A stretch of 64,000 nucleotides of DNA from the NCBI GenBank assembly GCA_001899005.1, contig MKUW01000019.1:299212-363211 (forward strand), given 5' to 3'. The notes below the pieces were generated by a model. That model had not been told where the DNA came from and did not search any database. It saw nothing but the letters and a program-made list of their open reading frames with translations. Positions 53,428 through 63,007 of the stretch are shown here, piece by piece. A program made the translations under genes and the position numbers. This stretch comes from Chloroflexi bacterium 44-23. Its GTDB lineage: Bacteria; Chloroflexota; Anaerolineae; Anaerolineales; Anaerolineaceae. Position 1 is the first letter of the stretch. The number at the start of each line of letters is the position of its first letter.

Positions 53428-54207
53428 TTAAGCTTTGATATTTGCCAAGGCCGGATGCACCTTAAAGTCATTAATCGGATAATAAGGTACCATCACCTCC
53501 CCCACCCAGTCCTGGGCTTGTGAGGGAGTCATACCCCAGTTGGTGGGGCACACTGAAAGCAGTTCCACCAGAGAAAAACCAAGTCCGTGCTTTTGAGTTT
53601 CGAAAGCAAGGCGAATTGCTTTTTTTGCCATGCGAATGTTTTTCGGGTCATGCAGGCTGCGCCTTACCACATAGCTGGCGCCATCGAGAGTGGCAAGTAA
53701 TTCTGCGGTACGGATCGGAAAACCGGCCAATTCAACATCTCTGCCGGTTGGTGAGGATGAGGTTTTCTGCCCGGGCAGTGTGGTGGGAGCCATTTGGCCG
53801 CCCGTCATGCCATAATTGGCATTATTTAAGAAGATGACCGTGATATTCTCTCCGCGAGCAGCTGCAGCAACAATTTCTCCCATACCGATTGAAGCCAGAT
53901 CGCCATCACCCTGATAGGTCATTACGTACCGGTCTGGAAGCACTCTTTTTATACCGGTCGCCATGGCAGGGGCACGGCCATGCGGTGCCTGGACAAAATC
54001 GAAATTAAAATAATTGTAAGCAAAAACTGAACATCCAACAGACGCAACACCCACCATTTTTTCGCGAATGCCCATTTCATCGATAACTTCAGCTACCAGA
54101 CGGTGCGCCGTACCGTGTGTACAGCCCGGGCAATAGTGGGTTTGCGAATCGCTAAATGCTATTGGGCGGCTGTAAACAACCTGTTCTTCAAAAGTAGTTT
54201 GTACCAT
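53428..54207 (-). CDS. korB: 2-oxoacid:ferredoxin oxidoreductase, beta (TPP-binding) subunit
   Basis: The 259-residue subunit starts at 54207 after AGGAGGTTTGGA. It has [17 protein letters not shown] (the cluster/TPP-adjacent Cys pair) and the TPP motif [20 protein letters not shown] ending in the [14 protein letters not shown] segment. It binds thiamine diphosphate and, with the alpha subunit, performs the decarboxylation. It begins 10 bases after the alpha gene stop. The longer frame up to 54267 overlaps alpha and is not used. Confidence 0.94.
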   Translation of the reverse strand: MVQTTFEEQVVYSRPIAFSDSQTHYCPGCTHGTAHRLVAEVIDEMGIREKMVGVASVGCSVFAYNYFNFDFVQAPHGRAPAMATGIKRVLPDRYVMTYQGDGDLASIGMGEIVAAAARGENITVIFLNNANYGMTGGQMAPTTLPGQKTSSSPTGRDVELAGFPIRTAELLATLDGASYVVRRSLHDPKNIRMAKKAIRLAFETQKHGLGFSLVELLSVCPTNWGMTPSQAQDWVGEVMVPYYPINDFKVHPALANIKA

Positions 54208-54217
54208 TCCAAACCTC

Positions 54218-55330
54218 CTAATTATCGAGTGAGAAACGATCCAGCCAACGATCGCGAGGATGACCATTGGGTGAGTGCGGTTGGTTGACCAGCCGGTCTA
54301 TTTCAGCCTCGATCTCTTCCGGCATGGGTACCATACCACCCATACGGCCATAAAATTCCACAGGTATGCTGTTTCTGGTGATTTTAATGACATCTTCCAG
54401 CATCTGACCTGAATTCATTTCAACGACCAGCAGTCCATCCATACGTTGGCTTAGTTCATATAATTCCTGTTCGGGAAAAGGTGCGAGTGTAATGGGACGG
54501 AATAGACCAACCGGGATCCCTTTTGCCCGCGCAGCACGGATAGCTGAGAGCGAGATGCGGCCAGATGTGCCAAAGCTGACGACAGCATAACGGGCATCCT
54601 CAAGATAATATTCCATATACCGGACTTCTGCTTTTTTGATTTCCTGCCATCGTTTTTCCAGATGCAGGTTGAAAGCTTCCTGTTCTCGGGGTTCAAGATT
54701 AATCGAAGAAAGAATGCGTTTTTCTCTTCCGGCAGCTCCGTACGTTGCCCATTCCGGCTGGCGCATGATCACTGGCAGCATTTCAGGCAAAACGGCCGGT
54801 TCCATCAACTGGCCAAGCGATCCATCAGCCAGGATGATGACCAAAGAGCGGTACTTTTCAGCCAGATCAAAAGCACCATAGGTCAGGTCGATGGCTTCCT
54901 GAATGTTAGCTGGCGCTAACACAATCGGGTGATAGTCGCCATGACCACCCCCATGAACGATCTGATTGTAATCGGCTTGAGCAGGGGCGATATTACCCAA
55001 ACCTGGTCCACCCCGCATGATATCCACTAATACAGCAGGAACTTCCGTACCGGCGATATAAGAAAGCCCCTCCAACATTAAGCTCACACCAGGGCTGGAA
55101 GATGAACTCAGAACCCGTGCACCGGTGCAGGCGGCACCGTAGACCATGTTAACCGCGCCTAACTCGCTTTCGGCCTGCACAAAGGCGCGGCCCAGTTCAG
55201 GCATTCGTTTAGCCAGCCATTCCAACAACTCTGTTTGGGGTGTAATCGGGTAACCAAAGTACGCGTTCATGCCTGCACGAATGGCAGCCTCAGCGATGGC
55301 AACATTTCCTTTCAACAATTCTTTGGCCAT
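54218..55330 (-). CDS. korA: 2-oxoacid:ferredoxin oxidoreductase, alpha subunit
   Basis: The 370-residue subunit has the alpha-subunit N-terminus [20 protein letters not shown] followed by [20 protein letters not shown], the [20 protein letters not shown] segment and the C-terminal pyrimidine-binding/transketolase-C-like region ([29 protein letters not shown]). It is preceded by the ferredoxin-like delta gene with a 3-base gap. The lack of a fused gamma domain places it in the four-subunit, or KorAB-plus, organisation. Confidence 0.94.
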   Translation of the reverse strand: MAKELLKGNVAIAEAAIRAGMNAYFGYPITPQTELLEWLAKRMPELGRAFVQAESELGAVNMVYGAACTGARVLSSSSSPGVSLMLEGLSYIAGTEVPAVLVDIMRGGPGLGNIAPAQADYNQIVHGGGHGDYHPIVLAPANIQEAIDLTYGAFDLAEKYRSLVIILADGSLGQLMEPAVLPEMLPVIMRQPEWATYGAAGREKRILSSINLEPREQEAFNLHLEKRWQEIKKAEVRYMEYYLEDARYAVVSFGTSGRISLSAIRAARAKGIPVGLFRPITLAPFPEQELYELSQRMDGLLVVEMNSGQMLEDVIKITRNSIPVEFYGRMGGMVPMPEEIEAEIDRLVNQPHSPNGHPRDRWLDRFSLDN

Positions 55331-55333
55331 TAA

Positions 55334-55582
55334 TTACTCCTGCTCTTGGGTCTGTGAACGTGCTTTCACTTCGCGATAGACGATAATGGCGGCTTCTGGA
55401 CAAACAATTGCACATACGCCACAACCCGTACACCCAAGTTCGATCAATTCTGCCGGATGATAGCCTTTGGCATTAATGTGATCTGCTGAAAGTGCTAAAA
55501 CCCCTTGGGGGCATGCTTCAACACATAAGTTGCAGCCTTTGCAATAAAACTCGTCAATTTCAACCCGTCCTTTTGGGGGCAT
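55334..55582 (-). CDS. korD: 2-oxoacid:ferredoxin oxidoreductase, delta subunit (2[4Fe-4S] ferredoxin)
   Basis: The 82-residue protein has two ferredoxin motifs: CKGCNLCVEACPQ near residue 14 and CTGCGVCAIVCPE near residue 51, each CxxCxxCxxxCP. A charged tail follows (VKARSQTQEQE). It would pass electrons from the catalytic site to ferredoxin. It is the first gene of the operon. The upstream region to 55661 is short and shared with a divergent small gene. Confidence 0.94.
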   Translation of the reverse strand: MPPKGRVEIDEFYCKGCNLCVEACPQGVLALSADHINAKGYHPAELIELGCTGCGVCAIVCPEAAIIVYREVKARSQTQEQE

Positions 55583-55661
55583 TTCTCCTCCTCGCTAAAA
55601 GGTTTCGTGTAACTCGGATAAATTTGGTATACATTGCATAATTCGATTATGGTATTAATAC

Positions 55662-56060
55662 TTGAAAAATATAAGTGTAGATTGTCATACGTCAATTCCC
55701 CAATTTTCCTCGCTTGTCACGAACTTGGATTATTTGTACAATAATCAATTTAAAAACCGACTAATTTTGTCTTATAATGATATTAAGATGATTTACGGGT
55801 GGAGAAGTGCCAGTCAGCTAGAGGGATACACCACCAGTGTTATTTTAAAGCAAGATTTGCCAGTAGGAGAATGGATGGACGTTAATATTTACGTCAGTGA
55901 TTACGGAACTTCTGGAATGCAATCAATTTTATTTGATATTCTTGAAAAAACGAATTTCTTTAATCTTAATAAACAAAAAATTGCCCTCTTAGTTTTGCCG
56001 GTTCAGTGCTTGAAAGAAAATGTCAATGGCTCTCGGCTGATTGCTGGTGGTGCATTCTGA
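55662..56060 (+). CDS. Hypothetical protein, unrecognised
   Basis: The 132-residue frame from TTG 55662 has no strong Shine-Dalgarno. A shorter product from the internal ATG (MIYGWRSASQ, near 55788) is also possible. Its content is AT-rich and shows no motif I recognise (SQLEGYTTSVILKQDLPVGE, QKIALLVLPVQCL). It overlaps the next frame by 4 bases (CTGA), which supports both being genes. Confidence is low. Confidence 0.4.
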   Translation: MKNISVDCHTSIPQFSSLVTNLDYLYNNQFKNRLILSYNDIKMIYGWRSASQLEGYTTSVILKQDLPVGEWMDVNIYVSDYGTSGMQSILFDILEKTNFFNLNKQKIALLVLPVQCLKENVNGSRLIAGGAF

Positions 56061-56314
56061 AAAAATTTACATATGATCTCCGTGTTTTACCATTCTGGTT
56101 ATTGCAAGTCTATCTGGAAGAAGTGGGTGGCAAGTTAAACCAGGATAACTGGTTCATTGGGGTTGGCTGGAAAGCAAAAATTGAAAAAATAAAAGATTTC
56201 GAATCAGGCTCCGGCAAAGTCAGCCAGATTCACCTGGAATGGTGGGGCGATGAACGCGCTATTCGTGAAATACTACCTCAGTTGGAGCAAAAAATGCTTA
56301 GGTCGGACGGGTAG
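56057..56314 (+). CDS. Small conserved-type protein, probable CTG start
   Basis: From CTG 56057 the frame reads (M)KKFTYDLRVLPFWLLQVY, then LEEVGGKLNQDNWFIGVGWK and ILPQLEQKMLRSDG, 85 residues in all. It looks like a compact alpha/beta single-domain protein, similar in style to short DUF1952-like proteins of Chloroflexi and Thermus, but I am unsure of that family. No ATG or GTG exists at the natural beginning. CTG overlaps the previous TGA stop, suggesting translational coupling. An upstream in-frame ATG at 56006 would give a poor N-terminal extension. Confidence 0.6.
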   Translation: MKKFTYDLRVLPFWLLQVYLEEVGGKLNQDNWFIGVGWKAKIEKIKDFESGSGKVSQIHLEWWGDERAIREILPQLEQKMLRSDG

Positions 56315-56363
56315 GAAGAATTGGCCTTATCTTATCGCTTATCAAAAAAATAACACAGTAATT

Positions 56364-57365
56364 TTATGCCAATCTGGATGCTTGAAACCACTCATACGCA
56401 TCGGAAATGGCTTGAATGAGAGACCTGGCAGGTTGCAGATTCAACTCTCTACGAGATTTTTCAATGGAGTAATAGAAACCATAACCTGCTAAACGGGTAA
56501 TTTCTGGTGAAACCGGTAGGTTGATAATCGGATTGATCCAATTTAAAGGCGCGGCAAATCGACGAATCACCGCTCCCGGAACAATCAAGCGTGGGGCAGA
56601 AACATTGACGGTTTTGGCGATGGTTTCTAAAAAGTCCGGAACACTCACATTGGTGCCGCCAAGTATATAGCGTTCACCTGTTCTTCCGTATTGCATGGCC
56701 GCCAAATGGCCGTTAACGACATCGTCAATATGAATGACATTCAGGCCGCCGGTTGTACCAAACGGCAGCTTATTTTGTGCTATTTTTACAATGACCGAAC
56801 TGGATTTACGATAAACGTCTCCAGCCCCGACCACATAAGTCGGGTTGACAATGACCACATCCAATCCGCGGCTGACCGCCATTTGGACTTCCAATTCTGC
56901 CAGGTATTTGCTGTAACCATATGGCCAATAACTGGAAGGAAAATTCCAGGTATGGTTTTCATTAATCCAGAGAGACTCCGTTGGCGCTAAGTTGGGTTCC
57001 GCATCCAGAGGCACCCCCAGTGCTGCCACAGAACTTGTATGTATGAAGCGTTTAACTCCATTCGCATGTGCGGCTTCGAGCACATGGCGGGTTCCTTCAA
57101 CATTGACTGCGTACATTTTTGAAGGATTTTGTTCTGAGCCCAGCATGGCGGCTATGTGAAAGACAACGTCAATTCCCTCCATCGCTTTTTGCAGGCTTTC
57201 GGGATTGGAAAGATGACCGATAGCGTGCTCAACTGGCAAGTCACGAATTAATGCCAGATTGCTGGATGCGCGGTGAAAAGCGCGTACTTGGTGGCTTTGG
57301 GCGACCAATGCCTGGCAAAGAGCACCGCCAAGGAAACCGGTTGAGCCGGTTACCAAAACATGCAC
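56364..57365 (-). CDS. NAD-dependent epimerase/dehydratase (extended SDR)
   Basis: The 333-residue protein has the Rossmann motif HVLVTGSTGFLGGAL at the N-terminus, DVVFHIAAMLGSEQ, the Ser in FIHTSSVAALG, then YGYSKYLAELEV (Tyr-x-x-x-Lys catalytic pair). Its extended-SDR layout is like that of NAD-dependent epimerases, dihydroflavonol reductases and 3-beta-hydroxysteroid-like enzymes; the substrate is unknown. The start is GTG 57365, whose first base is the last base of the thiolase stop TAG, so the two genes are coupled. A co-transcribed lipid or isoprenoid role is possible. Confidence 0.88.
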   Translation of the reverse strand: MHVLVTGSTGFLGGALCQALVAQSHQVRAFHRASSNLALIRDLPVEHAIGHLSNPESLQKAMEGIDVVFHIAAMLGSEQNPSKMYAVNVEGTRHVLEAAHANGVKRFIHTSSVAALGVPLDAEPNLAPTESLWINENHTWNFPSSYWPYGYSKYLAELEVQMAVSRGLDVVIVNPTYVVGAGDVYRKSSSVIVKIAQNKLPFGTTGGLNVIHIDDVVNGHLAAMQYGRTGERYILGGTNVSVPDFLETIAKTVNVSAPRLIVPGAVIRRFAAPLNWINPIINLPVSPEITRLAGYGFYYSIEKSRRELNLQPARSLIQAISDAYEWFQASRLA

Positions 57366-58582
57366 TAGCCGATCCACTCCAGAATGGTGGCTTCGCCCTG
57401 GCCAACACCTACACATAAGGTCGCCAATCCATACCGTTGCTGATAACCGGCAGTTGCTCGGTGTTTCATTTCATGTAATAGGGTGGTTGCAATGCGTACC
57501 CCGGAACAGCCAAGTGGGTGACCCAAGGCGACGGCACCGCCATTGACATTGACAATTTCCTCGTTCAGGCCCAATTCTTTAATCACAGCCAAAGATTGCG
57601 CCGCAAATGCTTCATTTAATTCTATCAAATCCAGATCGGTAATGCTCAGACCGGCGCGCTGCAATGCTCTGCGAGTGGCTGGCACCGGTCCGATGCCCAT
57701 GATGCGGGGAGGAACTCCGGCAGAGGCGCCGCTGACCCAGCGGGCGAGCGGTTTCAACCCGAGTTCCTTTGCGCGTTTGGCACTCATTATCAGAATGGCG
57801 GCTGCTCCATCATTCAAACTGGAGGAATTTCCAGCTGTTACGCTGCCGCTGCTGCGGAAGACCGGTTTTAGCGAAGCCAGCTTTGCGAGGGTGGTATCCC
57901 GGCGTGGATGTTCATCAATGGAAACCAACACGGGATCGCCTTTACGCTGAGGAATTGAAACCGGGGAGATCTCATCCTGAAAGGTGCCATTATCCATGGC
58001 AGTAATCGCTTTTTGATGGCTGTTAAATGCAAAGTGATCCTGAGCTTCTCGTGAGATTTGATATTGGTCGGCCAGATTCTCTGCGGTGATTCCCATTGAA
58101 TCCACGCCGTAATGTGCTGCCATGACGGGGTTGGGGAAACGCCAGCCGATGGATGTGTCATATGCGGTCAAATTGCCTGTAGGAAAACCACTTTCCGCTT
58201 TTGCAAATACATAAGGGGCTCGTGACATGCTTTCCACCCCGCCCGCAATAAAGATTTCACCATCGCCGCAACGGATAGCTCTTGCGGCGATGTTAATGGC
58301 TGCCAGACCGGAAGCACACAAACGATTGATGGTAAGTGCCGGCACTTCAACCGGGAAGCCAGCCAACAAGGTGGCCATACGGGCGACATTGCGGTTATCC
58401 TCACCCGCCTGGTTGGCGCAGCCAAGATATACCTCTTCAATCAGGGCAGGATCGATTTCAGTACGAGAAATTACTTCACGGAGAATATGAGCTGCCAGGT
58501 CATCCGGCCGAATCTGAGCCAAGGCTCCCCCTATATTTCCCACGGGTGTTCTCACAGCATCAATGATCACAACATCTTCCAT
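57365..58582 (-). CDS. Thiolase (acetyl-CoA acetyltransferase type)
   Basis: The 405-residue enzyme starts at 58582 ([15 protein letters not shown]) after GGAGGCTGGA. Catalytic residues are seen in [13 protein letters not shown] (nucleophile Cys near residue 90), [10 protein letters not shown] (Asn-Glu-Ala-Phe motif), [13 protein letters not shown] (His and second Cys) and the SGNA-like [15 protein letters not shown]. The type is thiolase I/II; whether degradative or biosynthetic cannot be told. It is followed, with a one-base overlap, by the epimerase. Confidence 0.95.
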   Translation of the reverse strand: MEDVVIIDAVRTPVGNIGGALAQIRPDDLAAHILREVISRTEIDPALIEEVYLGCANQAGEDNRNVARMATLLAGFPVEVPALTINRLCASGLAAINIAARAIRCGDGEIFIAGGVESMSRAPYVFAKAESGFPTGNLTAYDTSIGWRFPNPVMAAHYGVDSMGITAENLADQYQISREAQDHFAFNSHQKAITAMDNGTFQDEISPVSIPQRKGDPVLVSIDEHPRRDTTLAKLASLKPVFRSSGSVTAGNSSSLNDGAAAILIMSAKRAKELGLKPLARWVSGASAGVPPRIMGIGPVPATRRALQRAGLSITDLDLIELNEAFAAQSLAVIKELGLNEEIVNVNGGAVALGHPLGCSGVRIATTLLHEMKHRATAGYQQRYGLATLCVGVGQGEATILEWIG

Positions 58583-58651
58583 TCCAGCCTCCACTAATCT
58601 TTCGCTTCGAATCATTCTACCAAAAAAGCTTCATTCATGTAAAATACATCC

Positions 58652-59257
58652 ATGCAAATTAATTCGATTATCCCAGCTCCGTTTTATAACCGCGATGTGG
58701 TTCAGGTGGCGCGCGAGTTAATCGGAAAACGTCTGGTGCGTCGTAGCGATGCGGGGCTTATTTCTGGAATCATCTCTGAAACAGAAGCTTATAACGGCAG
58801 CCAGGATTTGGCTTGCCATGCACGTGCAGGAAGGACCGCCAGAACGGCCACCATGTATGGTCCGGCAGGTCATGCATATATCTATTTTACATATGGAATG
58901 CATTGGTTACTGAATGTTGTCACCGGAGAAGAAGGTTACCCGGCTGCAGTTTTGATCCGTGCCATCCTGCCGCAAGAAGGTTTGGACCTCATCTCTAAAA
59001 ATAGAACCGGGGTAGGCCGCGAACACTGGACAGATGGCCCGGCAAAATTGACGCGAGCTTTGTTGATTGGTAAGGAATTGAATGGAATTAACCTCACCAA
59101 TTCAGATTCAAACTTGTGGATCGAAGCGGGTGTTCCGATTCCGCAGGATAATATTTACGTAAGCTCAAGGATTGGTCTTGGAAAAACCCCGGAACCCTGG
59201 CTTAGCATGCCATGGCGTTTTCGAATTAGTGATTTAGCCTTCATGGACAAACCATGA
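58652..59257 (+). CDS. DNA-3-methyladenine glycosylase (AAG/MPG family)
   Basis: The 201-residue enzyme matches the Mpg/AAG fold: ARELIGKRLVRR, the catalytic SETEAYNGSQDLACHARAGR (Glu in SETEAY activates water), RTATMYGPAGHAYIYFTYGM (nucleotide-flipping Tyr region), GPAKLTRALLI and WRFRISD. It removes alkylated adenine from DNA. A TAAAAT box lies just upstream of ATG 58652, so the message may be leaderless. The next gene overlaps by ATGA. Confidence 0.95.
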   Translation: MQINSIIPAPFYNRDVVQVARELIGKRLVRRSDAGLISGIISETEAYNGSQDLACHARAGRTARTATMYGPAGHAYIYFTYGMHWLLNVVTGEEGYPAAVLIRAILPQEGLDLISKNRTGVGREHWTDGPAKLTRALLIGKELNGINLTNSDSNLWIEAGVPIPQDNIYVSSRIGLGKTPEPWLSMPWRFRISDLAFMDKP

Positions 59258-60063
59258 AAGATTTTCCTGCCAGACCATGCTTAATTTTATTTTTAGCCTT
59301 TGGAATGCTGGTGATTGGCTGCCAACCAACTGTAAGCCCGACATCTCTGCCAGATCTGGCCTATCATTTTATTTGGGTGGGAGATGACAGTCTTGCCACG
59401 GGTCCGTTGGATTTACAAACGCAGCTGTTATTAGAGGCAGGTAATTATCCAAATCAGCTGCAGATGAAGACTGTTTTAGACCCCCGCAATCTACTTTCCT
59501 TTCAACCCGCGGAGGATTCGCTTTCAGATCTATCGGTAGAGAAACAGCATCAATTTGTAATTTTGCAGATGTTTGGGATTACCAAACCGGAAAGCGATCA
59601 GGAATATTTTGGCAGCGCCAATGCCTGGATTGTACAGATAGAAAGTAAGCAAGGGGTTCCACTTCTTTTATACCCCTGGTATTCAATGGTTGATAATAGC
59701 CAGACCCGAACGCAAATAGATGCGCTTGTGCATCAATTTGCATGGAAAAGTAAAGCAGTACTCATTCCAGTTGGGCCTGCCTGGGAAAAAGTGAGAGAAG
59801 ATCATCCCCAATTGCAGTTATATGCTTCGGATGGCATGCATCCTTCCGCTGAAGGTGTTTATTTGAGTGCCTGTGTTATCTATGCCAGCCTGACAGGAGA
59901 ATCGCCAGTGGGACTTCCGATCTATACTTCCGTTAGCTATGATTCCCCCCAGGATATTGTGACGCTTAATCGAGATTCAGTATTGCTGCTGCAGCAGGTT
60001 GCCTGGGATGTAATCCAGGATTACCAGCAAAAAGGCGAATTCCAGGTTATTTTGCCGAAATGA
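59254..60063 (+). CDS. SGNH-hydrolase-like lipoprotein
   Basis: This 269-residue protein has signal MKDFPARPCLILFLAFGMLV and lipobox VIGC. WVGDDSLATG stands at the position of the GDSL block. DGMHPSAEGVYLSACVIYAS near the C-terminus gives the Asp-x-x-His pair of the SGNH fold. The Gly and Asn oxyanion blocks are not obvious, so it may be a weak or non-catalytic member. It is coupled to the glycosylase gene by a 4-base overlap, an odd functional pairing. Confidence 0.65.
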   Translation: MKDFPARPCLILFLAFGMLVIGCQPTVSPTSLPDLAYHFIWVGDDSLATGPLDLQTQLLLEAGNYPNQLQMKTVLDPRNLLSFQPAEDSLSDLSVEKQHQFVILQMFGITKPESDQEYFGSANAWIVQIESKQGVPLLLYPWYSMVDNSQTRTQIDALVHQFAWKSKAVLIPVGPAWEKVREDHPQLQLYASDGMHPSAEGVYLSACVIYASLTGESPVGLPIYTSVSYDSPQDIVTLNRDSVLLLQQVAWDVIQDYQQKGEFQVILPK

Positions 60064-60336
60064 GCAATCATTCTTATCATGAAATTTTGTAGGATTTTAA
60101 TCGGACTTCTGACGTTTCTAAAAACGGAAGTCGTGGCCAGCCCTGAGAGTATAATGTTAATTAATAATTGGATTGATTGAAAACAACAGAAAACGTTCCA
60201 CCGAGCTTGCAGTGGGCTACCCACAAAAATGGTTTCGACGAGTAAAATCATGCTATACATGGCTCAGTTGTAAAATCAGGAAAATAAAGGATTTTACGGA
60301 AATTGATAATTTGTTTCACATGAGGAGTAAGGTAAG

Positions 60337-60777
60337 ATGTTTCGAAAAACGCCACCGGTTTCAAATCAGCCTGTTCAACAACTTGACCGGGTCACCTCTG
60401 TCCTGGGGCCGGGAATTACCTGGAAGGGTAATTTAAGGGGCAGCGGTGGAGTGCGCATCGAAGGTGCCTTTGAGGGTGAAATCACTATTCGTGGGTTGGT
60501 GGTGGTTGGTGAAACCGGCAGGGTCAATTGCGAGAACTTGCAATCAAATGTGGTTATTGTTGCCGGAGCTGTTAAAGGAAATATTATGGCCGAAAAGCTG
60601 GAGATTCGCAGCACAGGCCGGGTTTGGGGAGATGTAACCACGACTGCTTTTTCAACCGAAGAAGGAGCTTTCCTGCGCGGGCAGGTACGGATGGAAGAAC
60701 GGATAGAGTTGAACCTGGAAGAAGAGAATTCAATAATTGCTGAACCTCTCTCGAAGGACGAAGAACCTGGTGAATAG
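60337..60777 (+). CDS. Bactofilin-family cytoskeletal protein
   Basis: The 146-residue protein has the beta-helical bactofilin core: TSVLGPGITWKGNLRGSGGV, RIEGAFEGEITIRGLVVVGE, AGAVKGNIMAEKLEIRSTGR and VWGDVTTTAFSTEEGAFLRG. Repeated G-x-h-x-G turns are spaced as in DUF583 proteins. The N-terminus has a short basic/proline-rich tail and the C-terminus is acidic. It forms filaments without nucleotide and scaffolds envelope processes. ATG 60337 follows GAGGAGTAAGGTAAG. The next gene is 18 bases away. Confidence 0.92.
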   Translation: MFRKTPPVSNQPVQQLDRVTSVLGPGITWKGNLRGSGGVRIEGAFEGEITIRGLVVVGETGRVNCENLQSNVVIVAGAVKGNIMAEKLEIRSTGRVWGDVTTTAFSTEEGAFLRGQVRMEERIELNLEEENSIIAEPLSKDEEPGE

Positions 60778-60795
60778 TATTGATCGGAGGTCTGC

Positions 60796-61545
60796 TTGCC
60801 ATCTCAGGAGTTGATCTCGATTCTTGCTGAAATGGCTGGGGCTTTAGCGGTGACGCTCTTGCTCGGTCTTAGCCCGCGCCTGAATTCCGTCCCGCCTGTG
60901 GGATTTAAGTACCCGCAGCGTGAGGTTAAGTTTGCACTTTACATCGTCACTGCTGCGCTAGTGATCAACTACCTGCTCTTTCGTTTTGGTGTAAATTGGC
61001 TGCCAACAATGATTTCAGATAAAGACGGAAATGCATTTACTTTATTGCTAACCGCCGCATTGGCAACAGTTATCATTGTAGTGATTGCTCTCCGCGCTCG
61101 TGGACAACCGTCCCGCAGCACCGGTTGGCAGAAAGCGCTCACCCGCCCCGCCATTCAGTTCGGATTGTCACTGGTAATCCTAACCCTGTTTTTACGGGGA
61201 AAGTTCTTAACAGTGTTGGGGGGAATTCCCCAAGATGCTTTGCGCATGCTGGTTATATTGTTGCTGATTGCTCTGGCTGAAGAGACTATTTTCCGTGGCT
61301 ATGTTCAAATGAGATTTATGGCAAAATTTGGAAGGTATGGCGGCTGGGCGATTGCTTCAATCGTGTATGTGCTCTGGCGACTTCCTTTTTTGATGTATTT
61401 TGGTTTTCAAGACTCTCTGCTCTATTTTCAGATCGCCATTCTGGGTTTAAAGAGCTTTTTGCTGGGATGGATCATGATCAGGAGCCGCCATGCATTGGTT
61501 CCTGCCCTTTATCATGCTTTCTCGATGTGGATCGCCTATTTATGA
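60796..61545 (+). CDS. CPBP-family intramembrane metalloprotease
   Basis: The 249-residue protein has about seven membrane helices. The family motif AEETIFRGYVQMRF is near residue 156, and a His-containing helix RHALVPALYHAFSM lies near the end. The usual middle FxxxH motif reads YVLWRLPFLMYF, in which no clear His is present, so activity may be altered. It uses TTG 60796, supported by GGAGG seven bases upstream and no in-frame ATG. It follows bactofilin on the same strand. Confidence 0.8.
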   Translation: MPSQELISILAEMAGALAVTLLLGLSPRLNSVPPVGFKYPQREVKFALYIVTAALVINYLLFRFGVNWLPTMISDKDGNAFTLLLTAALATVIIVVIALRARGQPSRSTGWQKALTRPAIQFGLSLVILTLFLRGKFLTVLGGIPQDALRMLVILLLIALAEETIFRGYVQMRFMAKFGRYGGWAIASIVYVLWRLPFLMYFGFQDSLLYFQIAILGLKSFLLGWIMIRSRHALVPALYHAFSMWIAYL

Positions 61546-61560
61546 CCTTTATTTGTATTT

Positions 61561-61599
61561 TTTCAATAAAACGGGGTTGAGGAGTATATTTAAATTTCA
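61561..61599. repeat. Palindromic element, degenerate half copy
   Basis: TTTCAATAAAACGGGGTTGA followed by GGAGTATATTTAAATTTCA matches one arm of the element at 62875-62961 but has lost the hairpin core. ATTTATGACCT (61538-61548) and ATTTATGACGT (61600-61610) form a near-perfect flanking direct repeat, though the left one lies 12 bases before the arm. Confidence 0.6.
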
Positions 61600-61645
61600 A
61601 TTTATGACGTCTTAATGGTATAAGTGGGGCAAATGAGGAGGGTCG

Positions 61646-62764
61646 ATGACAACCAGAAGAGTAACCATTCTAATTGCTGTATTAATTTTCACCAGCGTGG
61701 CTTGTACCTGTGGGACCCTTAACCAAATTATTAACCGCCTGCCTTTTGTCGGTAACAACACAAGTCAAATGGAAAAAACCTTGGAAGCTCTTCCGTTTCC
61801 GCAATTAGCTACAGAGATTGTTACCCCATCGGAAAGTGGTAATTCTGGCGTGGAGCTTGGTGACGTTGAAGATTTATCAACCATCAACACTTACCAGGCC
61901 GAATTAACTATCAGTTTTGAGGGAATTGATCAAAATTCCAACATTGTGAATGAATCGGTGGTCAGGTTCCAGGAAGTGGTTCGTAACCAAGAAGCAATTC
62001 ACCTGATATCCACTTCAAAAAGCAATGGCGAATTACTGCCGCAGAATTTTGAATTTTACGAAATAGGTGAAACAAGTTACCTTATTAATACCGATGGCAC
62101 TGCTGTTGCCAATCGCTGCACACTTTTGTCATCAGGTAGTGATATTGATCGTTCACTTTATTCTTCAAAGATGGTGCTTCCTGACTCCATATTTCAGAAT
62201 ATAGAAAAAGGGAACTTGCTGGAAAGTAATGTCAAGATCAATGGCGTGGTAACTGACCATTATCAGGTTAATAATGCCACATTAAACGGGTCAGTATTGA
62301 CTATAACGAAAGGTGAGGTCTGGATAGCACATCAAGGTAACTTTGTTGTTCGCTTTAGTGCTGAAGGCGATGGAGAAACTTCATCCATCTTAAATGGAAA
62401 TGCGATTACAGGGAAAACAATTTGGAACTATGAGTTATTGAGTATCAACCAACTAGAAGCGATAGAGCTTCCGCGGGAGTGTCTTGATGCAGCTGCAAAC
62501 AGCGTGACTGGAATTCCTATTCCTGGAGACGCGATTTCTAAAGCTACTTTTGGCAGTTTGACGACTTTTAATTCACCACAAACCACACTTGAAATTTCTG
62601 CATATTACCAGGAGATTTTGCCAACGCTGGGGTTCACGGCAAAGGATATCTCGCAATTGGATTCAATGGCGGTTCTGGTTTACACCAAAGATGAAATTAC
62701 GTACAGTATCATTATTTCCCCCGGGGATAATGAGGAATCAACAGTAATAATCTCATTTGAATAA
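61646..62764 (+). CDS. Hypothetical lipoprotein
   Basis: This 372-residue protein has signal MTTRRVTILIAVLIFTSVAC with a lipobox-like VAC (Cys near residue 20). The body is beta-rich (INTYQAELTISFEGIDQN, GETSYLINTDGTAVANR, KGEVWIAHQGNFVVRFSAEG), similar in shape to LolA/LppX-type lipid carriers. The C-terminal 70 residues form a separate small domain (EISAYYQEILPTLGFTAKDI, VLVYTKDEITYSIIIS). Assignment to a LolA-like fold is inference. A good Shine-Dalgarno, GAGGAGGG, precedes ATG 61646. Confidence 0.75.
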   Translation: MTTRRVTILIAVLIFTSVACTCGTLNQIINRLPFVGNNTSQMEKTLEALPFPQLATEIVTPSESGNSGVELGDVEDLSTINTYQAELTISFEGIDQNSNIVNESVVRFQEVVRNQEAIHLISTSKSNGELLPQNFEFYEIGETSYLINTDGTAVANRCTLLSSGSDIDRSLYSSKMVLPDSIFQNIEKGNLLESNVKINGVVTDHYQVNNATLNGSVLTITKGEVWIAHQGNFVVRFSAEGDGETSSILNGNAITGKTIWNYELLSINQLEAIELPRECLDAAANSVTGIPIPGDAISKATFGSLTTFNSPQTTLEISAYYQEILPTLGFTAKDISQLDSMAVLVYTKDEITYSIIISPGDNEESTVIISFE

Positions 62765-62874
62765 ACAAGCCTCCGCCAAAACCAGCTTGACTATTGAAGA
62801 AAGCAATGCTCCAAAAAATTTAAGAGATTTAGGAAAGTCATGCTAAAATCGAAATGAATATTCGATATTTCTGC

Positions 62875-62961
62875 AGCATTTCAAGAATTAGGGGCAGAGT
62901 ATATTTAGGCGGGCGATCGCCCGCCTAAATATACTCCTCAACTCCGTTTTATTGAAATGAT
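62875..62961. repeat. Palindromic element, copy with perfect GGCGATCGCC core
   Basis: AGTATATTTAGGCGGGCGAT and ATCGCCCGCCTAAATATACT form a perfect hairpin core, centred in GGCGATCGCC. Outer ends are AGCATTTCAAGAATTA (left) and TTTATTGAAATGAT (right, to 62961). The flanks share only a weak direct repeat around ATTTCT. The element lies just before the gene at 63008 and could affect its expression. Confidence 0.85.
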
Positions 62962-63007
62962 ACAAATTTCTTGATATTTTTTATATGAGCATTTGAAACG
63001 AGCATAC

